A stretch of DNA of 64,000 nucleotides from Pseudomonas silvicola (GTDB taxonomy: Bacteria; Pseudomonadota; Gammaproteobacteria; Pseudomonadales; Pseudomonadaceae): assembly GCF_026651855.1 (NCBI RefSeq), contig NZ_CP093280.1, positions 1,032,001 through 1,096,000 of the forward strand, in the 5' to 3' direction. The notes under the pieces are model-generated. The model did not search any database. It worked only from the letters and a program-made list of their open reading frames with translations, and was not told where the DNA came from. Every line of letters starts with the position of its first letter. Position 1 is the first letter of the stretch. The translations under genes were made by a program, and so were the position numbers. This document shows positions 17,410 to 26,161 of the stretch, one piece after another.

Positions 17410-17982
17410 TCAACCAAGTGGCGGCAAATGGTCGAGGATCATTTTCTGCAACGCCTTGCAGCTGATTTTACCGCTGGCGATCTTGCTCATGCCCTTCTCG
17501 GGCAGGTAGCTGAGTTTCACGATCAGGTTTCGGCCCTTTTGTTTTTCGCGCACGGGCGCCTTCAACAGCTCGGCGATGAACCGCGCGACCTTCTCCGGTT
17601 TTGAATCCCGATGGTGGGCCCATGCCGCGATACCGAACTTCATGAAGTCCATGGCTACTTCATTGAGCGGGAACACGCCTTCAAAGCGCTGTTTGGGTTC
17701 GTAGAGGGCGATACCCATGTAAATATCCGACAGCTTGTCGACGGAGTTGACGATGCTGCGCGAGGCCGTGCGCTCCAGCAGTTCCACGATCTGGAGGGCT
17801 GTACCCACCGTAGCGAGGGTTTTCACCCCGGCACCCACTTCTGAAAACAGGTACTGATTCTTGGAGTCCGGCACGGCCTTGGTCATTTCGCCATGATCAA
17901 GAATGATGCTGTGATAGCTGCCCAAGTGCAGTTGCGGTTGTGGAGCGCGCCACCATTCGGCGCTGTCGACGTAATTGCTCAT
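17410..17982 (-). CDS. Hypothetical protein of unknown family
   Basis: I do not recognise this 190-residue protein. It starts at ATG 17982, seven bases after GAGGAAA. It contains a mildly hydrophobic helix region (VGAGVKTLATVGTALQIVELLE) and a basic C-terminal third (KPEKVARFIAELLKAPVREKQKGRN). No signal peptide or enzyme motif is visible. It follows the amino-acid ABC permease gene on the same strand but 125 bases away, so co-transcription is uncertain. Its GC content looks slightly below that of its neighbours. Confidence 0.65.
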   Translation of the reverse strand: MSNYVDSAEWWRAPQPQLHLGSYHSIILDHGEMTKAVPDSKNQYLFSEVGAGVKTLATVGTALQIVELLERTASRSIVNSVDKLSDIYMGIALYEPKQRFEGVFPLNEVAMDFMKFGIAAWAHHRDSKPEKVARFIAELLKAPVREKQKGRNLIVKLSYLPEKGMSKIASGKISCKALQKMILDHLPPLG

Positions 17983-18106
17983 ACTGATTTCCTCGATCCG
18001 TGAGTAAGACCAACCCGGTCGGAAAACCGGATTGGCGTTGGACTTACTCTCGGCGCAATCAGCATTTGCCGAAATTCGGAAAACATTCCGCAAAGGGTCA
18101 TGCGAC

Positions 18107-18940
18107 CTATCGTCGATCGCGGTAGGCCTTGCCGTAATAGGCCTCCAGCCGCGCCTGCAACAACTCCATGCCAATGGACATGATCCAGTACAGGATTGCC
18201 GCAGTGGTCAACATCTCGATGTAGCGGTAGCTTGAGCGTCCGTAGGACTGGGCCAGGAACATCACCTCCCACACCCCCATCACCGAAATCAGCGACGAGT
18301 CCTTGAGCATGGAGATGAACTGGTTCGCCGTGGGCGGGATGATGGTGCGCATGGCCTGGGGGAGGGTGACGCGCCAGAAGATCTGCGCGGGGCGCAGGCC
18401 CAACGCCAAGGCTGCTTCGCGCTGGCCGGCGGCGACACCGATAATGCCGGCGCGGAAGATTTCACTCAGGTAGGCACCGTAGTTCAGGGACAGGGCGATG
18501 ATACCGGCGCTGATGGCGCCTGGGACGATGCCGAGCTGTGGCAACCCCAGGTAGATCAGCAGAATCTGGATCAGCAGCGGTGTGCCTCGGAAGAACGACG
18601 CATAGAAACTGGCCACGCCGAAGGCCACGGCGCTGCTCGACAGGCGCGCCAGGGCCGTGATGAACCCCAGCAGCACCGACACCACGATCGAGCACACGCA
18701 CAGGAACAGCGTCAGGGCCGCGCCCTGCAGGAAGCCGTTGGGCGCCAGGTGCAAGCCGATCAGGTTCGGCAACTTGTCGGCGATGATCGACAGCTTCAGG
18801 TCAAAGCTGAGGAAGAACCCGGCGAACAGGCAGAACATCGCTGCCCAGGTCAGGTACAGCCGGGTGCGGAAACCGAAAACCCGTTGCAGCAGGCTCTGGT
18901 GTACCTGCTGGGGTGGGCGTGGGGGCTCGAAGGAAGTCAT
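18107..18940 (-). CDS. Polar amino-acid ABC transporter permease
   Basis: The 277-residue protein of the HisM/GlnP type has about five or six membrane helices. It carries the family loop FFRGTPLLIQILLIYLGLP and the EAA loop REAALALGLRPAQIFWRVTLPQA, which contacts the ATPase. It imports an amino acid together with the binding protein encoded just upstream, which it overlaps by four bases (18937-18940). No ATPase gene is adjacent, so a shared or distant ATPase must serve this system. Confidence 0.92.
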   Translation of the reverse strand: MTSFEPPRPPQQVHQSLLQRVFGFRTRLYLTWAAMFCLFAGFFLSFDLKLSIIADKLPNLIGLHLAPNGFLQGAALTLFLCVCSIVVSVLLGFITALARLSSSAVAFGVASFYASFFRGTPLLIQILLIYLGLPQLGIVPGAISAGIIALSLNYGAYLSEIFRAGIIGVAAGQREAALALGLRPAQIFWRVTLPQAMRTIIPPTANQFISMLKDSSLISVMGVWEVMFLAQSYGRSSYRYIEMLTTAAILYWIMSIGMELLQARLEAYYGKAYRDRR

Positions 18941-19758
18941 TTACTGATATCGGCGCCGATCCATTTCTGCGACAACTGGCTCAGGGTGCCGTCCTGCTTC
19001 AGCTCGGCGAATACCTGGCGCACCTTGGCGTCCCATTGAGCGTCACCTTTTTCGATAGCCACGGAGTTGGGCTCTTCATACAACGGCGCACCGGCCAGTT
19101 TGAAGCGTTTGTCCTGGTTCAGGCGCGGTTGGGCGGTGACCAGGTTGGTGAGGATGGCATCCAGGCGCTTGCCAGCGCCCAGCCCCAGATCCTGGAAGGC
19201 AACGTTGTCGGTGTCATACGGTGCGACCTGGACGTTCTCGAAGGGGTAGACCAACGGCTTGTCTTCGGCGCCTTCGATCACCAGGTTCTTGTTCAGGTAG
19301 CTTTCGTAGCTGGAAGCACTGGTGAGACCTACTTTCATGCCCGACAAGTCCTTGGCCGAGTGAATGCGGTCGTCATTGGCGTTGACCACGATCACCGCTG
19401 GAGAGGCGTAGTACTCGACCGGGAAGTCGAACACTTCGGCGCGAGCCTTGCTCGGGGTCATGGAGCAGATGCAGATGTCGTAACGACCGCTCCAGTGGCC
19501 GGCGGCGATCACGTCCCACGAGGGGGTCTCGAGGCGCAGCGTCACGCCCAGCTTCTGGGCGACGGCCTTGGCGACGTCGACGTCGAAACCGGCCAGTTGA
19601 TTCTGGTCATCGAGAAAGGAGAACGGTGGATAACTTTCCATCAGTACGCCAACCAATTCCTTGTGGTCCTGCACACGCTGCAGCGTGGCACCCGCCAGGG
19701 CTTGAGTGGAGGCGGCAAGAGCCAGCAGGCCAAGGCCCAGCAGTGCACGTAGTTTCAC
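18937..19758 (-). CDS. Amino-acid ABC transporter substrate-binding protein
   Basis: The 273-residue protein begins with a signal peptide (MKLRALLGLGLLALAASTQALAGA) and then a family 3 solute-binding fold. It shows LVGVLMESYPPFSFLDDQNQLAGFDVDVAKAVAQKLGV, YDICICSMTPSKARAEVFDF and LDAILTNLVTA. The periplasmic protein delivers a polar amino acid to the permease encoded directly downstream. The diverging neighbour is a homocysteine methyltransferase, which makes a sulfur amino acid such as S-methylmethionine a reasonable but unproven substrate. Confidence 0.9.
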   Translation of the reverse strand: MKLRALLGLGLLALAASTQALAGATLQRVQDHKELVGVLMESYPPFSFLDDQNQLAGFDVDVAKAVAQKLGVTLRLETPSWDVIAAGHWSGRYDICICSMTPSKARAEVFDFPVEYYASPAVIVVNANDDRIHSAKDLSGMKVGLTSASSYESYLNKNLVIEGAEDKPLVYPFENVQVAPYDTDNVAFQDLGLGAGKRLDAILTNLVTAQPRLNQDKRFKLAGAPLYEEPNSVAIEKGDAQWDAKVRQVFAELKQDGTLSQLSQKWIGADISK

Positions 19759-19868
19759 GAAAGTCTCCTGAAGAAAATGGTTGTAAGTCAGACGAAGTGG
19801 CGTATTAAATAGTTATAAGTAGCTTGCTCATAGTGAGTTTTTTTCATATCGATATAAGCGGATTGCAT

Positions 19869-20765
19869 ATGACTCAAGCGGCAGTGGTAATTCTCGATGG
19901 TGGCATGGGCCGGGAACTGCAGCGCCGGGGGGCGCCGTTCCGCCAGCCTGAGTGGTCCGCCCTGGCACTGGGTGAGGCGCCTGAAGCGGTGCGTGATGTA
20001 CACGCGGCTTATATCGACAGTGGTTCACAGGTCATCACCACCAACAGCTACGCGGTGGTGCCGTTTCATATCGGCGAAGAACGGTTTGCCCGTGAAGGTC
20101 AGGCGTTGGCTGACATTGCCGGGCGCCTGGCACGGGAAGCGGCTGACGCGGCGCCTGGCAAGGCACTCGTCGCGGGGTCGCTGCCGCCGCTGTTCGGTTC
20201 GTATCGCCCGGACTTGTTTCAGCCTCAACGTGTAGAGGAGCTGCTTCAACCCTTGGTCCTTGGCCTTTCCCCTCATGTAGACCTGTGGCTGGCCGAGACC
20301 CAGAGTTGTATCGCCGAGGCCCGTGCCATCCGCGCCGGGTTGCCGGCCGATGGCAAGCCATTCTGGCTATCGTTCACACTCAAGGATGAAGACACCGATG
20401 ACGTACCTCGCCTGCGCTCTGGGGAGCCCGTGGCGGATGCCGCCAAAGCCGCTGTCGAACTGGGTGTGCAGACGTTGTTGTTCAACTGCAGCCAGCCGGA
20501 AGTGATCGGCGCGGCCATTGATGCTGCACGTGAAACGTTCGCTGCCCTGGCGGCGGACGTGGCCATTGGCGCTTATGCCAACGCGTTTCCGCCGCAGCCC
20601 AAGGACGCCAAGGCCAACGATGGCCTCGACGAATTGCGCGAGGACCTGGACCCGCCCGGCTACCTGCAGTGGGCCGCCGATTGGCGCGCCCGAGGTGCGA
20701 CCCACATCGGTGGTTGTTGTGGCATCGGTCCGGAGCACATCGCCGTGCTGGCAGGCAGCCTCTAA
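19869..20765 (+). CDS. Homocysteine S-methyltransferase family protein
   Basis: The 298-residue protein has the zinc-dependent methyltransferase barrel: VILDGGMGRELQRRG at the N-terminus, ITTNSYAVVPFHI, a first zinc cysteine in LLFNCSQPEVI, and the paired cysteines in IGGCCGIGPEHI near the end. The length suits the MmuM type, which uses S-methylmethionine rather than folate. It would make methionine in the cytoplasm. ATG at 19869 starts the conserved part. The last four bases overlap the convergent GNAT gene. Confidence 0.9.
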   Translation: MTQAAVVILDGGMGRELQRRGAPFRQPEWSALALGEAPEAVRDVHAAYIDSGSQVITTNSYAVVPFHIGEERFAREGQALADIAGRLAREAADAAPGKALVAGSLPPLFGSYRPDLFQPQRVEELLQPLVLGLSPHVDLWLAETQSCIAEARAIRAGLPADGKPFWLSFTLKDEDTDDVPRLRSGEPVADAAKAAVELGVQTLLFNCSQPEVIGAAIDAARETFAALAADVAIGAYANAFPPQPKDAKANDGLDELREDLDPPGYLQWAADWRARGATHIGGCCGIGPEHIAVLAGSL

Positions 20766-21430
20766 CCGGCGCGAAGCTCGCTCAGGCTTTTCATCTGACC
20801 GTTCGCGGTCTGGTTGGCATCTGCCAGCCAGGCCTCGAACGCGGCATGTACCGCTGGCCATTGGGCGTCGGTGATCGAATACCAGGCGGTGTCGCGGTTG
20901 CGGCCCTTGACGATCATGTGCTGCCAGAACACCCCTTCGAAGGTAAAGCCCAGACGCTCGGCTGCCTGCCTGGAGCGGGCGTTATCGTTGTTGCACTTCC
21001 ATTCCAGGCGGCGGTTACCCAGGGCGAACGCCAGCTTGGCCAGCAGGTACACCGCTTCAGTGCTTTTCGGTGTGCGCTGCATGGGCGCGCCGAACGCCAC
21101 ATGACCAATCTCGATACGGCCGTGCTCCGGCACGATGGACATCAGGCTGAGGATGCCCTCGGCCTGGCCCGTGGCCTTGTCGACCACCGTGTAGAACAAC
21201 GGATCGCTGCCGGCAGCCTGGCCCTTGAGCCAGGCATCGAACAGGCCGCGCTCGGCGAATGGGCCGTAGGGCAGGTAATCCCACAGCTTGGGGTCGGGGC
21301 CTTGCAGCGCGGACCAGAGGTCATCGCCGTGGTGGAAGACGTCCAGTTTTTCCAAGCGAATGAAGCGGCCCTGCAGGGTAGAGCCGCTGGGCAAAACAGC
21401 AGGTTGCCAATCGGCGAGGGTGTTGGACAT
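20762..21430 (-). CDS. GNAT family N-acetyltransferase, RimL-like
   Basis: The 222-residue protein shows the RimL-type acetyltransferase fold: LPSGSTLQGRFIRLEKLD, IEIGHVAFGAPMQRTPKSTEAVYLLAKLAF, and LEWKCNNDNARSRQAAERLGFTFEGVF, the last being the acetyl-CoA-binding end. The substrate cannot be predicted. It lies nine bases after a second, smaller GNAT gene on the same strand, so the two are probably co-transcribed with the PaiB-like gene upstream. Confidence 0.88.
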   Translation of the reverse strand: MSNTLADWQPAVLPSGSTLQGRFIRLEKLDVFHHGDDLWSALQGPDPKLWDYLPYGPFAERGLFDAWLKGQAAGSDPLFYTVVDKATGQAEGILSLMSIVPEHGRIEIGHVAFGAPMQRTPKSTEAVYLLAKLAFALGNRRLEWKCNNDNARSRQAAERLGFTFEGVFWQHMIVKGRNRDTAWYSITDAQWPAVHAAFEAWLADANQTANGQMKSLSELRAG

Positions 21431-21439
21431 GGTCAGTTC

Positions 21440-21883
21440 CTACATAGTTTTGCGAAATTGGATAAAGCCACCGCGTTCAGCAATGCGCTCATAGAGCTGG
21501 ATCGCCGTGGCATTGGTTTCATGGGTCAGCCAGTGCACCTTGTTGCAGCCGTTGGCCGCGGCCGTCGCATACACATGTTCGATCAGCTTGCGGCCCACGC
21601 CCAGCCCGCGGGCCTGCTCGGTCACGTAGAGGTCCTGCAAGTAACAGGCGTTCTCGATGCTCCAGTTCGAACGATGGTAGATGAAATTCACCATGCCGAC
21701 GGCACGGTCGTTTTCCCACGCCAGGGCCGCGTTGGTGGGCTCGGCCGGGTCCAGCAAACGCTTCCAGGTGGAATCGGTGACTTCCTGGGCCAACTCGGTC
21801 TCATAGAAGCGCAGGTAGGCCTGCCACAGTGCAAGCCATTGGGTTTGGTCGGCAGCGCTGACCGGGCGAATTTCAACAGGCAT
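21440..21883 (-). CDS. GNAT family N-acetyltransferase
   Basis: The product is a single GNAT domain of 147 residues. The acetyl-CoA loop reads VTEQARGLGVGRKLIEHV (the Q/RxxGxG/A pattern), preceded by CYLQDLYV and followed by VHWLTHETNATAIQLYERIA. The substrate is unknown; small-molecule amine acetylation is typical. It begins nine bases after the stop of the PaiB-like gene, which suggests a three-gene unit. Confidence 0.88.
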   Translation of the reverse strand: MPVEIRPVSAADQTQWLALWQAYLRFYETELAQEVTDSTWKRLLDPAEPTNAALAWENDRAVGMVNFIYHRSNWSIENACYLQDLYVTEQARGLGVGRKLIEHVYATAAANGCNKVHWLTHETNATAIQLYERIAERGGFIQFRKTM

Positions 21884-21892
21884 GGTGTCTCC

Positions 21893-22519
21893 TTACTGAG
21901 TCATGAGCTGGGCAACGGCGTTGTCCAGGGGATCGCTGCTGGCGGCGAGGCCCCGTTGCACACCGGCGATGTCTTCGGGGCTGCGGTTCTGGCTGAGCTT
22001 GCGTTTGCCTTCCAGGCGTCGGATGGGCACGCAAAACCCGACAATGGCCTTGAGCATGCCGTGCAGGTAGTCGGCTGGCGCATCCTCCACTCGCCAGGGC
22101 GCAGCCTGGCCAGCTTCGTGCTGGTTGGTCAGGCGGCTGACCAGGGCGTGCAAACGCTCTGGCTCGCTGAACACCTCGGCGTGACCGTAGGCATGCACCG
22201 CCAGGAAATTCCAGGTCGGCACCACTTTGCCGTGCTCGGCCTTGCTGGGGTAGAAGCCAGGGCTTACGTAGGCGTCGGCGCCGCTGAAGATCACCATGGC
22301 TTCGCTGCCGTTGGCCAGGTCGCGCCACTGTGGGTTGGCGCGGGCCAGATGGCCACGCAGCGTGCCGAACTCACCTTCGTCGCGGTCCAGCAACAGGGGC
22401 ACATGGCTGGCCAACAGGCCTTGCTCGCCATGGGTAACGACGATGGCCAGGCGGGTCTCGGCCATTTGCTGCTGCAGGCGTTCGATGTCGGTGTCGTGGA
22501 AAGCGGTGGGTAAATACAT
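21893..22519 (-). CDS. PaiB-like FMN-binding negative transcriptional regulator family protein
   Basis: The 208-residue protein begins MYLPTAFHDTD and contains GEQGLLASHVPLLLD, GTLRGHLARANPQWR, VIFSGADAYVSPGFYPSK and VPTWNFLAVHAYG, all hallmarks of the PaiB family with a split-barrel FMN fold. Family members were named as repressors but most have unknown roles. It is divergent from a MocR-type regulator gene with about 90 bases between. The frame remains open far upstream, but homology begins at this methionine. Confidence 0.88.
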   Translation of the reverse strand: MYLPTAFHDTDIERLQQQMAETRLAIVVTHGEQGLLASHVPLLLDRDEGEFGTLRGHLARANPQWRDLANGSEAMVIFSGADAYVSPGFYPSKAEHGKVVPTWNFLAVHAYGHAEVFSEPERLHALVSRLTNQHEAGQAAPWRVEDAPADYLHGMLKAIVGFCVPIRRLEGKRKLSQNRSPEDIAGVQRGLAASSDPLDNAVAQLMTQ

Positions 22520-22611
22520 GGCTCGATCTTCCTCGGCGTGTGTGCTTATCCTAGGCAGCCAATTGGACCTTTGTAAGATCCATTTCCAGTCATTTGTGTA
22601 GGGCCAATCAC

Positions 22612-24153
22612 GTGACCACCAACACCGCTTCCCTACCGTTCGACCCGGCGGGCATCCAGCTGGATGCCAAGCTGGGGCTAAGCCGAGGCCTGTATCAGGC
22701 GCTGCGGTCGCGAATACTCGATGGTCGGTTGGCCAGTGGCACCCGCATGCCGGCCAGCCGTGACCTGGCCCAGGCGCTCGCTGTATCGCGCAATACCGTG
22801 GTGCGGGCGTACGACCAGTTGTACGCCGAAGGCTTTCTTGCCGGAAGGGTGGGGGATGGTACGTATGTGGCGCTGTTGGAAGGCGTGCCCGAAAAACTAT
22901 CCACAAAACTGTCCACAGGGTTATCCCTGGGTTTTTCCACAGGTTTATCCACAAAAACACCTGCAGATACTGGCTTTGTATCCAGTAAAGTTATCCACAC
23001 CGCAGCGTCAAAATGCCTGGATGAGCATCATCTTCCACCCTTTCGCAGCGGTCCACCGCGGGCATTCCGTGTCGGTGTTCCGGCGTTCGATCTCTTTCCA
23101 TTTGCCACGTGGGCCAAGCTTTACGCGGCTTTCTGGCGAAACCCGGACCCTGAATTGCTTGGCTATGGCGACCCTGCCGGCGACCCTGAGCTACGTAGCC
23201 TGATCGCGGCCTATCTGCGCAGTTCGCGGGGGTTGAACTGCCGCGCTGAGCAAATTCTGATCACCACCGGAGCGCAGGAGGCCATAAGCCTTTGTGCACA
23301 GTTGCTGGTGGACCCGGGAGACACCGTGGCGGTGGAAAATCCCGGGTACCGTGCGGCGGGTCATGCCTTCGTCAATGCCGGTGCAAAACTCAAGGGCGTG
23401 CCGGTGGATGAGGAAGGGCTGACAGGTGCGGCGCTTGAGGAGGGTGAGCCGTGCCGCATGGTCTACGTGACGCCCGCCCACCAGTACCCCACGGGTGTGA
23501 CCCTGAGCCTGGCCAGGCGCCTGGCGCTGCTGGAATGGGCTGAGCGCAATCGCGGCTGGATCATCGAGGACGACTACGACGGCGAATACCGCTACAGCGG
23601 GGCGCCACTGGCACCGTTGGCCGCGCTGGATCGCAGTGGGCGGGTGCTGTATGTCGGCACGTTCGGCAAGGTGGCTTTCCCGGCGTTGCGCCTCGGCTAC
23701 CTGGTGGTGCCAGAGGGGTTGGTAGAGGCGTTCTCGCGCAAGCGCGCCGTGGCTCTGCGCCATTCCGAGATCGGCACTCAGCGGGTCATGGCGCGATTCA
23801 TCGCCGACGGTCATTTCCAGCGCCACATTCGCCGCATGCGCCGCGCGGCATTGGCGCGGCGCGATGCCTTGTTGGGTAATTGGCCTGCGGACATCCGCGG
23901 GGTCGGCCCGCTGCCCCAAGTAAACGCGGGCCTGCACTTTACGGTGCCGGTGGAGAGTGTGGCGCGGGAGCAGCAATTGCTGGCGTCCGCAGAAGCCGTG
24001 GGGGTAGAGCTCAATGGGCTGAGCCATTACTGGCTGCCTGAGTCCGCTGAACCTGTGGATAACCGGGCCGGCCTGGTACTCGGGTTCGCAGCCGTGGCTC
24101 CCGCTGCCACGCTGGCCGCGCTCGATCGCTTGCGCCAGGCCTGGAAAAGCTAG
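22612..24153 (+). CDS. MocR-type regulator: GntR HTH fused to aminotransferase domain
   Basis: The 513-residue protein has a GntR winged HTH (about residues 10-80; ASRDLAQALAVSRNTVVRAYDQLYAEGFL). A linker (about 90-140) precedes a fold-type I aminotransferase domain, with IIEDDYDGEYRY and the presumed PLP-lysine in GTFGKVAFPALRLGYL. It is probably a PLP-responsive regulator of the divergent PaiB/GNAT genes. The linker is odd: it is encoded by five 12-bp repeats giving the four-residue pattern (L/F)S(T/L)(K/G). GTG at 22612 is the likely start; a TTG six codons upstream is possible. Confidence 0.92.
   Translation: MTTNTASLPFDPAGIQLDAKLGLSRGLYQALRSRILDGRLASGTRMPASRDLAQALAVSRNTVVRAYDQLYAEGFLAGRVGDGTYVALLEGVPEKLSTKLSTGLSLGFSTGLSTKTPADTGFVSSKVIHTAASKCLDEHHLPPFRSGPPRAFRVGVPAFDLFPFATWAKLYAAFWRNPDPELLGYGDPAGDPELRSLIAAYLRSSRGLNCRAEQILITTGAQEAISLCAQLLVDPGDTVAVENPGYRAAGHAFVNAGAKLKGVPVDEEGLTGAALEEGEPCRMVYVTPAHQYPTGVTLSLARRLALLEWAERNRGWIIEDDYDGEYRYSGAPLAPLAALDRSGRVLYVGTFGKVAFPALRLGYLVVPEGLVEAFSRKRAVALRHSEIGTQRVMARFIADGHFQRHIRRMRRAALARRDALLGNWPADIRGVGPLPQVNAGLHFTVPVESVAREQQLLASAEAVGVELNGLSHYWLPESAEPVDNRAGLVLGFAAVAPAATLAALDRLRQAWKS
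22897..22999 (+). repeat. 12-bp tandem array of DnaA-box-like units in MocR linker
   Basis: Units start at exact 12-base steps: CTATCCACA 22897, CTGTCCACA 22909, TTATCCCTG 22921, TTTTCCACA 22933 and TTATCCACA 22945. An additional perfect TTATCCACA lies at 22991. All are on the plus strand. Another perfect box (TGTGGATAA) lies at 24054-24062 near the end of the same gene. The array encodes LSTK, LSTG, LSLG, FSTG and LSTK. It resembles plasmid iterons in form. Confidence 0.65.
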
Positions 24154-24172
24154 CATCGCCCGCACGGCACCC

Positions 24173-24348
24173 CTGTAGGACCGGGCGAAGCTCGGGAAGG
24201 CCGCACTGCGGGGGTATCAGGCATACCGCGGCGCCTGGTTCCCGAGCTGGCGCCCGGTCCCACAGTGCAAGCCATGCCTGCGCGGCGCCCCGTCTGGGAC
24301 CGGGCGAAGCTCGGGAAGGCCGCACCGCCGGGCATCAGGCATACCGCA
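24173..24348. repeat. Compound REP element between convergent genes
   Basis: A unit GGACCGGGCGAAGCTCGGGA extending into GGCCGCAC and ATCAGGCATACCGC occurs twice in direct orientation (about 24178-24229 and 24298-24348). An inverted partial copy, CCCGAGCTGGCGCCCGGTCC, lies at 24241-24260. This fills most of the 250-base gap between the converging MocR and asparaginase genes. It fits a multi-copy REP (BIME-like) element and may help terminate both transcripts. Confidence 0.7.
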
Positions 24349-24403
24349 CCGCCCGGCACCATGGAGGGAACGCCGGGCTGGGGGATTTCTGTGCAGGTGT
24401 GGC

Positions 24404-25408
24404 CTAGGCCAGTTCACCACACAGATCGGCTTCCATCAGGCGACGGACCTCTGCCACGGGCAAACCTGCGCCCAGCAGGGCATGCAGCTTGCCAAATGCC
24501 GCTTCGCGGGTCATGCCGCCACCGGCCAGCACCCCAGCGGTGCGCAGACCGCTGCCGGCCTCGTAGACGTCGAACTCGACGCCGCCTTCCTGGCATTGGG
24601 TCACGGCCACAATCACCACGCCACGTTCGTGAGCGGCTTTCAATGCAGCGATGAAGCCTGGGTTGTCGCATGGGCCTGTGCCGCTGCCATAGCATTCCAG
24701 CACCAGTGCCTGTACACCGCTGTCCACGACCGCCTGGAATGGCTGTGCGCCAAACCCCGGGAACAGGGGCAACACTGCGACGTTGGCCAACGCCTTGGGC
24801 TGATTGTAGGCAAGTGCCGCTGGCACCGCCTCGGCACGGGCCACGCCGCCGCTGCGCTTGAGGGCGGCGAACGGGTTGCGGCCGAAGCTGCGAACCTTGG
24901 CGCAGCGGGTAGGGGCCAGCAGCTCGCCGTGGAAGTACAACTGCACGCCGTGGCGCAGGCCCTCGGCAAGCATCACCAGCGCGCCGTTGATGTTTTCCCA
25001 GGCGTCACTGTCCGGCACACCGGCAGGCAGCATGGAGCCGGTGAACACCACTGGTGCCGGCAGGCCCAGCAATTGGAAGCTCATGGCCGCCGCACTGTAG
25101 GCAAGGGTGTCGGTACCGTGCAGCACCAGCACCGCGTCGCAACCGTCCACTTCCACGGCCTGTACCACGGCCTCGCGCAGCCGCTGCCAATAGTCCGGGG
25201 TCATGTTGGCGCTGTCGATCAGCGGCAGCAGTTCACGGAACTGCCAGGCCGGGATGGCCGGGTCCGGATGGTCGGCCAGTTGCTCGCGCAGGCGCTGTTC
25301 GAAGCCCGAGGCCGGAGCCAGGCCATTGGCGGTGGCTTGCATGCCGATGGTGCCACCGGTGTAGAGCACCATGACCTGGCGCGCGGGTACTGCTTGAGCT
25401 GGGTTCAT
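24404..25408 (-). CDS. L-asparaginase, type I-like
   Basis: The 334-residue protein has both threonine signatures of bacterial asparaginases: VLYTGGTIGMQ at the N-terminus and VLVLHGTDTLAYSAAAM further on. Neither a signal peptide nor the periplasmic type II start is present, so a cytoplasmic type I enzyme making aspartate and ammonia is likely. It is the last gene of a symporter-racemase-asparaginase unit and overlaps the racemase gene by four bases (25405-25408). Confidence 0.9.
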   Translation of the reverse strand: MNPAQAVPARQVMVLYTGGTIGMQATANGLAPASGFEQRLREQLADHPDPAIPAWQFRELLPLIDSANMTPDYWQRLREAVVQAVEVDGCDAVLVLHGTDTLAYSAAAMSFQLLGLPAPVVFTGSMLPAGVPDSDAWENINGALVMLAEGLRHGVQLYFHGELLAPTRCAKVRSFGRNPFAALKRSGGVARAEAVPAALAYNQPKALANVAVLPLFPGFGAQPFQAVVDSGVQALVLECYGSGTGPCDNPGFIAALKAAHERGVVIVAVTQCQEGGVEFDVYEAGSGLRTAGVLAGGGMTREAAFGKLHALLGAGLPVAEVRRLMEADLCGELA

Positions 25409-26160
25409 GTCCCGGTCTCCTCACGAATGACGCCGGTATGGTCGAGCAGGGCTTCGACCACCAGCTGGGTGACATCGACCAGTTGTTTGTCAGTATCGAT
25501 ATCGGCAATCAACGGCAGTTCGGTGCACGCCAGCAGCACCGTGTCAGATTCGATGCCCTCCAGCATGCGGCTGAAACGCGGCCTGAGATCCGGATGTTTC
25601 GGTCCCAGTGCCTTGATGTCGTAGATAAGTTGATGCAAGGCCTGGGCCGGCGCTGGCTCGAATGCCACGTGCTGGCGCAGCGAGCGGTAGGGCGACCAAT
25701 CGCCCAGCTCGGCCACGGGCCTGGCGCCCAGCAGGCATACGCGCTGCTGGCCAGTGCGGCGCAGGAAGGCTTCCAGTACGTCGCAGAATGAGACGAACGT
25801 GGTTTGCAGGTTCAGGGCACGAATGCGTTCGGCAAACAGGTTCAAGGTGTTGCAGGCGATGGCGAAGGCCGCGACCTTGCCGTCCAGGGCGAGCACGTCC
25901 TGGCGCAATGCATTCCACACTTGCTGTTCGGTTTTTTGCAGTTCCATCGACAACCCCAGTTCGGGGTCCGAGAGGATTGACACCGCAGGGGCGTCCAGGT
26001 CGCCGCGAAACGCCTGGCCAAGGCGGCGACGGTTTTCATCCAGCAACTTGGCCCACATGTCCATCCCGGCTTCAGGCCCCGAGCCGGTGATGATCCCGAG
26101 CCTGGGCCGGGCGACATAGTCGCCCGGGGCCAGGTCGGTGGGCATGAATGCCCCGGCCAT
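25405..26160 (-). CDS. Aspartate/glutamate racemase family protein
   Basis: The 251-residue protein has the Asp/Glu/hydantoin racemase fold, with the two catalytic cysteines in AFAIACNTLNLFA and TVLLACTELPLIAD and an opening LGIITGSGPEAG. It probably interconverts D- and L-aspartate or a similar amino acid. The ATG at 26160 lies one base after the symporter stop, and the downstream asparaginase overlaps by four bases, so all three should be translationally coupled. A methionine five codons later is an alternative start. Confidence 0.88.
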   Translation of the reverse strand: MAGAFMPTDLAPGDYVARPRLGIITGSGPEAGMDMWAKLLDENRRRLGQAFRGDLDAPAVSILSDPELGLSMELQKTEQQVWNALRQDVLALDGKVAAFAIACNTLNLFAERIRALNLQTTFVSFCDVLEAFLRRTGQQRVCLLGARPVAELGDWSPYRSLRQHVAFEPAPAQALHQLIYDIKALGPKHPDLRPRFSRMLEGIESDTVLLACTELPLIADIDTDKQLVDVTQLVVEALLDHTGVIREETGT

Positions 26161-26161
26161 G

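Noticed and set aside
20669-22513. A 614-codon plus-strand frame across the GNAT and PaiB-like genes
   Set aside because: Three separate minus-strand genes with family motifs occupy this DNA.
22897-22999. A CRISPR array
   Set aside because: The units are 12 bases with no unique spacers and sit in a conserved coding frame.
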